A DNA stretch of 64,000 bases from Antennarius striatus (lineage: Eukaryota > Chordata > Actinopteri > Lophiiformes > Antennariidae). Every line of letters begins with the position of its first letter. Position 1 is the stretch's first letter. The stretch lies in NCBI RefSeq assembly GCF_040054535.1, contig NC_090796.1:16597501-16661500 (forward strand), written 5' to 3'. A model generated the notes under the pieces. That model was not told where the DNA came from. It made no database searches and saw only the letters and a list, made by a program, of their open reading frames with translations. Made by a program: the position numbers and the translations under genes. Below are positions 34,431 to 61,865 of this stretch, one piece after another.

Positions 34431-35429
34431 ATTAACACGTGTGTGTGACTCTTTCCTCAGCTCCGCCTCACACCTCCCAGCTGCCTGTTGGCACCGCCTA
34501 CTCGGCCCCAGCTCCGCCCACCTACACCCACGCTCCTCCTCCTCCTACATCCTCCGCCCTGACCCAGCCCCCACCTGCCAGCGGCCCCCCCGCTGCTTCC
34601 CAGCAATATTACGGCGGCCCACCGCCACCTTCTCAACCGCCATTCAGCTCTTCTGGTTCCCTCCCTACCTCTCAGCACCAGTTCACCTCCTCAGCGCCAC
34701 CACCGGCTCCCCCCTCCCAGCAAACCTTTCCCCCCACCTCTTACTCAGGTCCCCTGCCCCCAAACCAAGCTCCTGCTCCCCCAGTGTCACAGCAGCAGCA
34801 GCCATACTCCGCATCCCAGCCCCCCTTCTCCTCAGCACCTCCACCTGTCAGCCAGCCTGCCTACATGTGTGGCCCCCCTCCACCCACCCAGGGCTCCTTC
34901 CCACCGAGAGCACCCCCGCCTTCCTCCTATGCGGGATCTTTTCCTCCTCCTGCTCCCCCCACCACCTCCGTTCCTTCCAGCCAGTATCCGGGCCCTGTGC
35001 CACCCCAAATGCAGCCCCCTCCATCCCAGCTGTCACCCTATCACACGGGTCATCCTCCTCCTCCTCCAAGTACCCAGATGCCCCCCACTTCCATGGCTCA
35101 GAGCAACCACCTGCCTCCCAGACCACAGGCCCCCCCTGGGCCCCTACAGCAGCCCCCTCCTCGGCCTGGCATGCAGGGAGGGTACTCTCCTCAGCAGAAC
35201 GGTGAGGAGGCGGCTTCTCGGTGGAATCATCTTAAATTCCAGCGTTCTCCTCCGTCACTGAGGTGTCGTCTCCTCCTGTTCAGGTGCGTTTGGGCAGATG
35301 AGGGCCCCCCAGCCTGGATACACTGGCCCTTATCCTGGGCAACAGAACTACGGAGCCCCAGCGCCAGCGCCAGCTCCTGCCCCGCATGTACAGAAAAGAC
35401 TAGACCCAGACGCCATTCCTAGCCCGGTG

Positions 35430-35485
<56 letters not shown>

Positions 35486-38400
35486 CACACACCCACACAC
35501 GATGATTTTAAGTAATATTAGTACTGTAATTTTTTTACTGCAGTGTTTATTGAATGTTTTTGTTGCTGATTTCTTAACCCTCTTCTAAAAAGGGAATAAT
35601 TTTAATCGTTTAATTACAAATATGAAAAAACACAATATTTAATTTCTATAATTGTAAGTAATCTTACTCTTTGTAACCTCCTGTTAGCATTCCACTTAGC
35701 ATGTGTGTCTGGCTAACCGGTTAGCCGCCTGCTTGCACTTGACTGTCATAATCTGCAGCACCACTAATCTGTAATCGATAATACTGATCCGTTTCTGTGT
35801 GAATAATAACAATTCTGCCTGTAAATCATCAGAGTCCCTTTGACTCTCTCTTCTCACACTCCTTTTTTTTTATTTTATATTTTCACTCTTTGTATTCATT
35901 TACTTTGTCCTGTTTTGCAAAATTTGCCGGACAAACTTTTGAATGCAAAGCAACCGTCTGACATGCCGGCTGTGCAGAAATCAAGACATAGAATAGACCC
36001 AGATGCTATCCCCAGCCCAGTAAGTCTCCTGTGTGCCTCCCTCCTTCCTCCTCCTCCTCCTCCTGCTCTCATCGTGTCTCCTCAGCACGCTTGCACTAAC
36101 AGCTTTCACCTCCTCTCTCCTCCCTCTCATCCCTCAAAGTCAGCAGTGGTTGTCATCCTGATGACGGGTCCCATCGTTGCGTTCTAGTGTGGAAACGTTT
36201 GTTAACAGATGGTCCAGTTCTGAAAAGGCAAAAAGAAAAGAGATTCTTGTTTGTGTGACCAGCAGAAGAAATAAAGTGTAAAAACAGAGCAGTAACATTT
36301 ATTTCAAATAAGTCACGTTATTTTAAAGAACATTCATCTATTTTTAAAGCAAGCACTTCAGCTTAAACTGAGGTTATCCAGTCAGCAGCTCAGACACCCA
36401 ACCCTTCAAAGCCCCCCTCTCCCCCATCCTGCATGCCAGCCTTCATATTTTGACCTACCCATAATTCCTTGTGTGGATGGCGTGCCTTCACGAAGCCTGT
36501 CTTTTTATTCTAGGGATGTCGTTTAGTTTGTGAATCGACCTCAGCATGTTGTTTCCACTGTGACGGCTTTTTTCCACAGATGGGTGTCCAGTGTTTTTTG
36601 AATGTCTGCAGGTGTATGTGTGTGTGTGTGTGTTTATGTGTGTGTGTACATGTGTGCGACCCCTGCATGGTGTTACACAATCAACTCACAGACTTTCTGA
36701 GATCCGGATGTCATCTTTCTTGTGTGTTTAATCTATGAACGTCGTATGGAAGTGATTTTTTTTTTGTATCCGTCCCTCAGATCCAGGTCATAGAGGATGA
36801 CAAGGCGAAAACCACCGAGCCATTCACCACAGGGGTCAGAGGTCAGGCCCCACCGCTGGTTACCACCAACTTCCAGGTCAAAGACCAAGGTAGGATCTCT
36901 GTCTTGGGGTGCGGGGGGGGGGTGTTGACCGTGTTGGTGATCTTAACAGAAGGGGGGTGTGTGTTTAGGGAATGCCAGTCCCAGGTTTATGCGCTGTACG
37001 GCCTACAACATGCCCTGCACAGCCGATATGGCCAAGCAGTCTCAGGTGCCACTGGCCGCCGTCATCAAGCCCCTCGCCACGCTGCCACCAGATGAGGTGA
37101 GGACCCCCCCACCCACCCATCGTGACCACTGATATAACGTAGTTTTCTTCTCAAAATAACCTAATATGTGTCAAATATTGAGTTTGAGATGCAAAAACCA
37201 ATGTAAGAATCAATCAGAGCTGCATCAGAACGTTTTGATCTTTTACTATTTAAGCAGAAAATCAAACTACCTGTCTGGTTGTTATTTTTTCAGTTGGCAG
37301 TATAATAATTTAAGACTGTTCCTCTGAAAACCTGCCTTCTTTTTCCCCCTGGACGTGTCAGTGAGTCTGTTTTCAGAGGGTTTCTTTACATCTGGACAGA
37401 TTCCGCCCACAGCTTGTTTAGAAAAAGAGATTATTTTCCAGCCTGAAAGGTGGTCATTCTGACGGGAGGCGTGTGATGCCTGTGGGATAATCTGTACTGA
37501 AATCACAGCGGCGGCGATGACATGACCTGGTTTTTGTGCCTTCTCGACATTCTAAACCAGAATCCATTTTGGTCTAGTGTTACATCATTCTGAACAAACA
37601 GCTTCACAATAAAGAGGGAGTCGAGCGGCACTTCCTGTTTCAGTCACCGTGTTCAAGACTTTTCTGAAGCTGAACGTGAATGAACGCTTCTGTCGTTGCT
37701 GCTCCTGTCAGAGCCCTCCGTACCTGGTGGACCACGGGGAGCGGGGTCCCATCCGCTGCAACCGTTGCAAGGCCTACATGTGTCCGTACATGCAGTTCAT
37801 CGAGGGGGGGCGCCGCTTCCAGTGCGGGTTTTGCAGCTGCGTCACAGAGGGTGAGTCTGAGTCTGTGCTGGTGGATCTGAGGGTTCCTGTACGCCTCAGT
37901 GGACTGACGTCTCCCCGTCTCTCCAGTGCCTGCATTTTATTTCCAGCATCTGGACCACACTGGGAAGAGGGTGGACTGCTACGACCGGCCAGAACTCTCA
38001 CTGGGTAGCTACGAGTTCCTGGCCACTGTTGACTACTGTAAGGTGAGTCATGGACCAGGAGGGGTCCGGAGCAGATCTTTACCCATGATGCTCAGGGATC
38101 AGCCAACGGTGTCATGGCGCCATGGCATCTCTACTGTGTGACTAATTATTAGTTTTCCAGTATTTCACACATAGTGTTCTCTTCCTCCCCACAGAACAAC
38201 AAGCTTCCTCAGCCTCCAGCCTTCATCTTCTTAATCGATGTGTCCTACAACGCCGTGAAGAGCGGCATGGTCAGCATCGTCTGCCAGGAACTCAAGACCC
38301 TCCTGGACCTTCTGCCCAGGTAATCAAGAACATAAAGACAGGAGGGAAGGAGAAAGAAAAAGTGAAGAAGAGGATAAAAGTGTTGGAGGAAAGTTAGAGT

Positions 38401-41308
38401 TTAGGCAAAAGCTGGAAACCATTTCCTGTGAAATGAATGACGCTCCTTCTCCAATTTCCTCCTGGTTCTACTTTCAGGGAGAACCCAGAAATGGACTCCG
38501 TGGTGCAGGTGGGGTTTGTCACCTACAACAAGGTTTTGCACTTCTACAACGTCAAGTCGAGCTTGGCCCAGCCTCAGATGTTGGTGGTGTCTGACGTGTC
38601 GGACATGTTTTTACCTTTGCTCGACGGTTTCCTGGTCAACGTGAATGAGAGCCGGCTAGTTATCGAGAGGTAGGAGACCAGACACTCGCGTGTCTTTACT
38701 TAAAGTTTAAGGGTCTGGTTTAAAGAGGCTCTGTCCGTATGCCACAGTCTGCTGGACCAGATCCCACAGATGTTTGCAGACACCAGGGAGACGGAGACCG
38801 TCTTTGGACCCGTCATCCAGGCGGGATTGGAGGCGATGAAGGTAAACACATCCTGTCTGGAGAAATGACTCAGATCCATGCCGACCTCTGTTCAGGACAC
38901 GTGACGCTGAGTCGGGACAGAACCTCCGACTCTCCTGATCGTCTCTGTGCTGCTGTGTCACGACTCAGGCGGCGGACTGCGCTGGGAAGCTGTTCGTGTT
39001 CCACACCTCGCTGCCGATCGCAGAGGCTCCCGGAAAACTGAAGAACAGGGAAGACAGGAAGTTGATTGGGACGGATAAGGAGAAGGTGAAGACCGGCAGC
39101 AGGTTGTGGTTGTTTTGTGTTTATGTTTGTCTCTAAAAAGAACCCCCTCCCCATCTCCTGTCATCTCCAGTCCCTGTTTCAGCCCCAGGTCAGCTTCTAC
39201 AACTCCCTGGCGAAGGAGTGTGTCGCCCAAGGCTGTTGTGTGGATCTCTTCCTGTTCCCAAACCAATACGTGGACGTTGCCACGTTAGGGGTGGTTCCTG
39301 TGTCAACGGGAGGGTCCGTCTACAAATACACCTACTTCCAGGTGAATGTTATCCCCCCTTCCTGATGTTCTTCCGCCCCAATAATCCTGCAGTTCCATGT
39401 GTTTTACCCTGACGGCATTTTACTGAAACCTGAACCAGATTATTTGTCGCCGTTCGATCCTAAACGTTTGGGTTCTTTTCCGTCCTGCAGGCGGGGTCGG
39501 ACAGGGAGTGCTTCTTGAACGACCTCAGACGAGACGTTCAGAAGCCGGTCGGGTTCGATGCCGTCATGAGGGTGCGAACCAGCACAGGTGGGGGGCTCCT
39601 CTGCTTGAAGGACCAATCAAACGAGCCTCAAATTGAACTGCTGACGTCAGCGTCCCTCTTCCTGTCGCCTCAGGTATCCGAGCGACGGACTTCTTCGGTT
39701 CCTTCTTCATGAGCAACACCACGGACGTGGAGCTGGCGGGCCTGGACTGCGACAAAGCCATCACGGTGGAGTTCAAGCATGACGACAAGCTCAGCGAGGA
39801 GACGGGGGCGCTCATGCAGGTGTGGACGCTTCACCCCGAAATCACAAAGTCCTCCTGCTTTCTGGGATGTGTCTTCTGTTGGATATAGCGGGACGTCCCT
39901 CGACCTGATTTGCAAATAATTGTTGTACCCTCAGTGCGCCGTGTTGTACACCAGCTGCAGCGGCCAGAGGCGTCTCCGTATCCACAACATGGCGGTGAAC
40001 TGCTGCTCCCAGCTGGCTGACCTCTACCGCAACTGTGAGACCGACACCATCATCAACTTCTTCTCTAAATACGGTGAGCGTTCGTCTGCAGGAGGAAAGT
40101 GTAGAGGAGAGACCAAACACCTGAAGAATTCTACATGTTTATACGCGCATGTGTGTGTGTGTTTTCTGTAGCTTTCCGTGGCGTCCTGAACAACCCCACG
40201 AAGGCGGTGAGAGAGACTCTGATCAACCAGTGCGCTCAGATCCTGGCCTGCTACAGGAAGAACTGTGCGAGCCCGTCGTCAGCTGGTCAGGTACCGAACG
40301 CCCTCAGCATTCAGGCCCCAAACGCCTCACAAACGTCTTCGATGGCTCCGTGGTCATTCCCGCTCCTGTGTTTCCAGCTGATCCTCCCGGAGTGCATGAA
40401 GCTGCTGCCCGTCTACCTGAACTGCGTGCTGAAGAGCGACGTCCTGCTGCCGGGAGGCGACGTCTCGTTGGACGACCGGGCCTACCTGAGGCAGCTGATC
40501 AGCTGCATGGACGTCGCCGAGAGTCACGTCTTCTTCTACCCCCGCCTGCTGCCGCTGGTGAGACGCCCACGTCCGATCGCATCGGAAGCGCCGTGACGTC
40601 ATCGGACCGGGCGGGTCGGTGAATCTCATCAATGTCTTCCTCTAGATTAAACTAGAAAGCGACGTGTTGCCGGTGGCGGTGAGGGACTCCGAGGAGAGGC
40701 TCTCCAAAGGCGGAGTTTACCTCCTGGAGACGGGGCTCCACCTCTTCCTGTGGGTGGGGGCCAGCGTGCAGCAGGAGCTGCTGGTCAACATCTTCGGCAC
40801 GCCGAGCTTCAGCCAGCTGGACCCGAGCATGGTGAGATCAGCGTGGAGTCGCCACACATGTGCTGTGCTGTGATTCGTCTGAGTTGTTGTTGTTGTTGTT
40901 GTTGTTTGTGTGACGTCCACGATGTGTAAACGTCTGCTCTGCTTCAGACCAGCCTGCCGGTTCTGGACAACCCGTTCTCCATCAGACTGAGAGAGATCAT
41001 CAGCTCCTTCAGAGCGCAGCGATCTCGATACATGAAGGTGAACTTCCTGTCCTCTTGTTCCATCAGGGTCAAACTCCGTTTTAGCGTTTCTCGTTCCTCA
41101 ACTCGCATTTCCCAGTTTCATCTTGTTGCTCCCCCCCCCCCTCCTCTGCCTCTCCTCTCGTCCCCAGCTGATGGTGGTGAAACAGGAAGACAAAACCGAG
41201 CTGATCTTCAGGCACTTCCTGGTGGAGGACAAGAGCGCCAGCGGGGGGGCGTCATACGTGGACTTCCTGTGTCACATGCACAAGGAGATCCGCCAGCTTC
41301 TCAGCTAG
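32119..41308 (+). CDS. sec24c: SEC24C, COPII coat cargo-binding subunit, complete CDS
   Basis: Constitutive coding exons: 32119-32278, 32981-33107, 34175-34344, 34461-35201, 35284-35426, 36781-36889, 36969-37096, 37712-37850, 37927-38042, 38195-38319, 38478-38669, 38748-38841, 38969-39085, 39171-39341, 39491-39587, 39674-39819, 39935-40073, 40172-40290, 40378-40557, 40646-40831, 40948-41037, 41168-41308. They total 3630 bp (1209 aa plus TAG) with every phase consistent. Residues 1-447 form a Pro/Gln/Ser-rich disordered N-terminus. The zinc finger follows near 535-570 with CNRC and CGFC. Next come the trunk ([14 protein letters not shown]), beta-sandwich and helical domains, and a gelsolin-like domain ([11 protein letters not shown]), ending in [14 protein letters not shown] as in human SEC24C. 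The protein pairs with SEC23 and selects cargo into ER-exit vesicles. The N-terminal region is longer than in human (1094 aa in total), mainly through the 741-bp Pro-rich exon. Two optional in-frame exons are listed separately. SEC24D is the closest alternative; sequence and synteny favour SEC24C. Confidence 0.97.
32499..32579 (+). CDS. sec24c: sec24c cassette exon A (81 bp, in frame)
   Basis: Between the first two constitutive coding exons. It has a strong acceptor (CTTGTATTTCAG) and a donor TTAG/GTAACG. It starts and ends in phase 1, like the junction it interrupts, and adds 27 residues beginning [18 protein letters not shown] without a stop. Mammalian SEC24C reads directly from PPQG into the next exon at this place, so this exon is probably alternative. 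Inference from splice signals and open frame only. Confidence 0.6.
   Translation, partial: VILLSQAFPLRLCLPARSLTFPLLLT
34374..34424. repeat. (GT)n microsatellite, about 51 bp
   Basis: Lies 36 bases upstream of the acceptor of the 741-bp sec24c exon. Confidence 0.95.
35432..35483. repeat. (CA)n microsatellite, about 52 bp
   Basis: Starts 5 bases after the sec24c donor at 35427, in the intron that carries cassette exon B. Confidence 0.95.
35951..36019 (+). CDS. sec24c: sec24c cassette exon B (69 bp), repeats the DPDAIPSP segment
   Basis: Phase 0 at both ends, 23 codons, no stop. It ends [11 protein letters not shown] with donor CCCA/GTAAGT, while the constitutive exon before it ends [11 protein letters not shown]. 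Both also share a VQK just upstream, so the two are related by duplication. The acceptor GAATGCAAAG/C is weak and purine-rich close to the junction, although a T-rich tract lies 40-90 bases upstream. Skipping restores the mammalian-type order [15 protein letters not shown], so it is likely an optional exon. It could also be a decayed duplicate that is not spliced in. Confidence 0.55.
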
Positions 41309-42655
41309 GCCCGACCGACACACGACCCCCCCCCCCAGCTGTACGACCGATCCCCGGTTCCAACCCCACCCCCGCCAGTGAAAGAAAGCGCTTTATCTTC
41401 CGACACTAGCCGGCAGATGTTGTCGACGTTTATAGAGTTTTACTCGGCCTCAAACCTGCTGCTCCCAACAAAACTGGAGCACAACAACAGACAGTGGTGG
41501 GGGGTTGGAATGGGGGGGTTGTATATACACAACTGTATATGTATGCAAAAGAGTGAGTGTCAGAGATGGCTGACTGTAGTCGGTGTCATGTCTGTATTAC
41601 TAGCACTGAAAGGCTGTTATGGGTGAATAATCGACCCTCGGATAGCAAAACACTTTTTATATGATTGAATCCTAATAGAGTGAAGGGCATCTACTGACAC
41701 ACAAGAACTATATGAACTATATTAATGCTGTTTGTTTCCTCTGTCCTCTACTCATGGCCTTAGTGCACCCTCTGCAGGCTGCTCAATCATCCTGTGTGTG
41801 TGTGTGTGTGTGCGTGCGTGCGTGCGTCCGTGCATGCGTGTGCGTGAGAAGACGAGTCGCCTGCTGCCCCGTCCTGACTGGGCTGCAATCTGACGACTTT
41901 TGACCCCCCCCGCCCCCCCAGAAAGCATTAGAAGATTATGTAAATGTGGGTCAGGTGTCCACAGACTACTGATTTGTTTTGTTCTCAGAGGTTTTGCTGA
42001 AGCAGGACATGAACTAAAATCAAGATCGAACACAGGATTAGTTTCCGTGGCGACTGGCAGCGTTTCAGCCTTCCTGTTATCTAAAGGTGCCCGTGTTTAA
42101 AAAATGCAAAGAGCTACTTCCAGCCGACAGAAACGAGCACAGGATGACATCAGAGGCTGGTGGTTGTGTAAATAAATAAAATATATTAATGTGTACAGAA
42201 TGAACAGGAAAGAATCCTGAGACCTGCCTGAACAGCTGTGGTTCATTCATGGTCGGTTTCTCTGTGGTAAAGAGTCCAAAACGTAAAATCAGGGTTAATT
42301 CTGAATGGAGGGGGGCAGCGATGCCTTGGCTTGGGCTTTGATTGTATGAGTGTGTGTAAGTGTGTGTCTGAATAAGAGTGTGTGGGTGGATGTGGGGTCG
42401 GTCCTAGTGAATTTCTCCTGGGGAACAGAGGGATCAGCCAACACGCTCGCTCTCACTCACACACACACACACACACACACTCCCCATGAGGCTAAAACCA
42501 GTGTTCATTGATGACTCTGTTTTTAGCCGTGACTGTTTGGTGTGTGAGCAGCCCTCTGTCCCTTCGTTTTGTTCTCGCCCCTCCGTCTCCACGGTAATCT
42601 TCATTTCTGTTCCTGTTTACGTTATTTTTTTCTTTCATTGCCTCCTGGGACTGCT

Positions 42656-42661
42656 AATAAA
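42656..42661 (+). terminator. sec24c poly(A) signal AATAAA
   Basis: AATAAA followed by a T/GT-rich stretch (near 42690-42740) about 1.35 kb after the stop codon. An alternative earlier cluster (AATAAATAAAAT) is near 42171-42181. Confidence 0.55.
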
Positions 42662-45600
42662 ATGATTGTTGAAAGTGAAATCCCACATCGTGCTTCTCCC
42701 TCCTGTGTTTTTATTTACCTGCGTTACTTTTTTATTTCAGGTTGAATGAAAGTCACCTGTATTTTGTTTCCCTATCCATCAAGAGCTTGATTGAATTTTC
42801 AAAACAAAAATGTCACCAGATGACTAAAATGAAGGTCTAATACCAAAATGCAGACAGAGTTTAAAAAATATATATTTGTAGAGAAAAATAACATTTTAAA
42901 ATCACCAATAAAGCACCAATAAAATCACTGAATGCAGCAGAATGCTTTGATTTGATTTTCAGTATTACAACTCTGAAATGTGACAACAAAAAAGTTTGAA
43001 GATTACACATTAAACAGAAAAATCAAAGGAATACTGTCTAATGCTTTAATCCAATTTACTCTTGAAACACCATGAATGCATTCTTTTAATTGGCTCATGA
43101 TTAGAAGTTGATGTGGTACTTAAGATGTAATGTCCAGCTGCATGGTGTGAGACATTTAGTTCACATCCCATTTCTTTTTGGGAGATGAACACAGTCAAGG
43201 GCAAAGTAGTTGAATATATTTCTTAATCAATCACAGGGGTTGTTTGCTCATAATATTTATTGAACCAATCATCTGGCACATTAATATTTAAACCACTCTG
43301 ATACTCATGAGTGACACTCAAAAGGTCATCAGGACTGCAACCAGAGCTCAATCTGAACTCTTCTCAAAATAAATAAATACATTTATACAACTCTTATCTT
43401 TGATCAAATTATTTTTTTAAAACATTTTCTTCTAATCTGTGGCGTTATTGTTAGTATTTTATTTTTGTAAATGTTCCAGGAAATGAAAAATAACTCCAAC
43501 CCAAATCGCCAAAACAGACAGCCGCCACTAGGGGGAGCCATCGTGTAACAAGCGTGGGCAGCTCATTTCCGGTTTACATTAGCCCATTTATTTTTAATTC
43601 ATTATTCCTACAGATTTAGAACTTTGTGAGCAGGACTGGAAACATATTGTAATTTGTTTTAAAAAGTATTCTCTGACCCTACATGTATTTTTAACATCAT
43701 TTAATTGATTCAACACAGTTTTGTCTTCAGAACTCGCCTCATTCTTTACATGCTGACCAGGCATGGCTCTGCTTCATGCAATCTTAACAGCTCATGTTGT
43801 TGACATCCATTTCTACCTGTTTCATTCCTCTTCTCTGCTTCTGCTGACAATTCACTGTTCCTGGATCAGTGGAGACAACACCTGTTAAAGCATTCTGGAA
43901 GAGTTTTTACCCATAATCACTCTGTTCATGTTCTGAACGTCCTCCGGAGTAGAAATGACTTGTGTGAAATCTGATGATCTTTGTTAGTTATGGACAGAAT
44001 AATGTTTGAGTTGAACTGACTTTTACTGAACTCTACAGTCACCTAAAAGAAAAAAAAAGACAGATCCACGTCATTCTAATTGCTAGTGTTCAGAATTATG
44101 CTCTTATTATTCCCCTTGGCTGAGCTGACTAAGCCCAGTGGCATTTGAGAAGCAGCACCTTTCTTTTCATGCAAACAGCTCCACAAACCGACGCAAGAGT
44201 GCTGCCGACGCCATCACATCCGTGAGGGCCCGATCAGCTGAGCGGCTGGGGGGGGTCGTGCTCCCTTTGCCTCCGGGGCATCATGATGATATCTGTCCAA
44301 AGAGGAGAGAGTGTTGCTCATTCATGACTCAGCTCTTGGCATCGTTCGCTCTCTGGGTTGTGATGATGTAACATGTGGCATATTCACCCGTATTAGTCAC
44401 AAGTAAAGGAGAAGTCACGCCTTAGTGCATCGCTGCTGCTGCCTGTGTCGGCCTCGCTTCGAGAGGCCCGTAAAGACAAGATCCACCCGGACAGGATATG
44501 TGGGTGGATCACTACTCGCTTTCTACATACTGTATGTTAAACCTGTGTGATTATGATAATCCACTCACGCTTCCTCCAATTAACTTTTGCTCTCAGCATT
44601 TGGCAACACTCAAGAAAATTGTTTATTTGATCCAATTAAGTTTCATTCTATTCAAACATGCAGCTCTCAGAACTTGATCCGTGACAAATGTCTCAGTAAA
44701 CCACCAACTTCCTGTTTCATCACTTCTATTCACCACAGAAACAGGCTCCTCCTTTGCATCCTCGCATTAATTATGATGACTGACAAGTTTGTATATACTT
44801 TAAATTCAAATAACATGCATGTGTGTGAGGATCCAAAAATAATAAAGAGGTATTCTTAATTTTATCTGCACAGTTCTGCTGCAGTCTTAGCTGGTTTTCA
44901 TTTCTTTACTTTGGAAATGTTACTAAGTCTCAGAGAAAACTTCTGCTTTTAACCAAAAATCTTTTCAGCACTGAGCCAGAAGAATGTCAGATTTCCCAGT
45001 GGATCCTCCTTTTAATATCTGCCATCATGAGCGGCGTGGAGCGGGACTCATCCATCTGTCTGTTACGTTTCATTTACGAAGCGTAACTCAAAAACTCTTT
45101 TAATATTTTTCTCCAATCTTTGTACTCACATCAATCACAACAAAAAGTGTCGCCCTACATGATGTTTTTTTGTCATTTACATTCTTATTATTTGAGCTTT
45201 GCCTTTTGATCTTTTTCTCAGATATGCAATTCACAAAAATCAGGAGTAACATGGAAAACCTATTGATTCTACATGATGATCAGGATCTGGTGAAGGAATC
45301 AATCGGTTCTGCTGAGACTTTTGTACCATTTTCAGAAATATCAGCACAGACAGATGACATTCATTCACCTTTTCCTCTGCAACAAGGAAGAAAGGATGAA
45401 AGGAAGGAAGTCAAATTGAAGTGTCATCCCATATGTGACACATGCACTGAAGAAAGGCCGTGAGGTTGCAGAAGAGGAAGATGACAAAAGGTCCGACCAG
45501 AGAAAATGGCACAGACTTCTTCTTTCTTCGTCCTTTTTCCTAACTGCTAATTTCAGCCGAAACATCCCACTTTCTCTCCTCTGCCTCCTGCGTGCTTTTA

Positions 45601-46238
45601 CTCCTCTTCCCTCCTCTGTCTTTCATCAAGGCGTAGTGTGTGGTTTGGCGTGAGATAAAGGCTGAGGAGTTCACCATTATGTAACTTCTGTGGAGGATGA
45701 GGAGGTGGAGGAAGAGTAGGAGAACAGGCCGGGTTAGCATGTAGGAAAAGGAGGGCAGGAGAGGACTGGTAGCCTACGTTGTGGTGCTCATTTGTCTTCC
45801 AAACACACACACATGCAGGCCTTACGTACTCATATCATCTGAACTTTCTCAGTTTGTGTTCCCACGCCGACGACCATGTACAAAATCGCGAAAACCGTGC
45901 TCTCTGTCTCCCTGACAGCGACGGTGTGCTGGACGCCGGTTCATATGTGATGCAGGCCTCCGGCCCTCCAGCCCCACCTGCCTGTCCTCTGATGGCCTCC
46001 CACTCACGCCACATTAAACATTTAAGTGAGGCACTCTGGATCTGTGTGGCACCATCTTTTAGCGCCACCGACCTCAGAGCCCTCACACCGTCTCAAAACA
46101 CCAGGTGGAAACCTGAAGCGACGGCCACATCGCATTGGTGTGTATGCTCACACACACTCATGCAAAAAGGCAGAATCGGTGGCTCAGAATGGCCTCCTGC
46201 GCCGAGAGCAAGACCTGCATGAATCAATATTGATCCCT

Positions 46239-46288
<50 letters not shown>

Positions 46289-46440
46289 TGCATGTGCATG
46301 TACTTATGCAATGCTGCTGCTGCGGGTCACTGTTTGCCTCTCTGCTGCAGTGAGGTGTGACCCAGGGTTGGGTGTATCCCAGCCAGTGCAGTAAAAAAAA
46401 CAAAAAAAAACAAAAACGCCGCTGTGATGTAAAAAAAACG
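42662..46440. other. sec24c-camk2g intergenic region
   Basis: AT-rich, no recognisable exon on either strand; the few open frames do not resemble any family I know. Contains a GT tract at 46240-46287. The genes found here in human (FUT11, CHCHD1, ZSWIM8, NDST2) are absent. Confidence 0.65.
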
Positions 46441-46444
46441 AGGA

Positions 46445-46589
46445 CATGCCGGAAGTGACGTCACTTCCCCAGGCAGAATAATGACCTGCAACCATCTGAA
46501 AGCACATCCACAATGAAGAAAGTGAAAGAATCCAGCAGCATCTCCCGAAATTTTTATTGAGCCTGTCTATTCTCGCGAGATTTCCTCCC

Positions 46590-46625
<36 letters not shown>

Positions 46626-46834
46626 CACCATCATCACACCTCCTCCTCCTCCTCCTCTCCCCTGCCCCTCCTTTTCCGTCTCTGCTCCTCTCTATCCTCT
46701 TCAGCCTTGCCTGCCTGTCAGAAAGGTGCTCCAGCATTGGAGGCTAGGCTACCCTCCGCCCGGACCCCCTCCTGCACGAGAGCCAGCCGCCCGTCGTACC
46801 CCAAGGCTCGGGCTCCGCTCCCCCGCCACCGACC
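46445..46834 (+). promoter_or_regulatory. camk2g promoter and 5' UTR region
   Basis: Upstream of the camk2g ATG. It holds an 18-bp perfect palindrome GGAAGTGACGTCACTTCC (46451-46468), which combines two ETS cores with a CRE, and a perfect TCTCGCGAGA element (46571-46580), typical of TATA-less CpG promoters. A CA tract (46594-46622) and pyrimidine-rich DNA follow up to the ATG at 46835 in a good Kozak context (CCGACCATGG). The start site itself is not determined. Confidence 0.6.
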
Positions 46835-61699
<14,865 letters not shown>

Positions 61700-61828
61700 G
61701 TGGGTGTGCACTTCGCCCTCAGCTTCCCACGCTGCACATGCACAGGGAGAGGAGGAGGAGGAGGAGGAGGAGAAGGAAGGAGGAAGGAGAGTGAAAAGAG
61801 TCCTCTGCACCTCCTTTAACCCCCACCA

Positions 61829-61865
<37 letters not shown>

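Noticed and set aside
34378-35205. 275-codon frame beside the sec24c Pro-rich exon
   Set aside because: An out-of-frame shadow of the real exon, whose frame continues across both splice sites.
45170-45463. 97-codon frame in the sec24c-camk2g interval
   Set aside because: No resemblance to a known family, AT-rich, no splice or promoter context supporting a gene.
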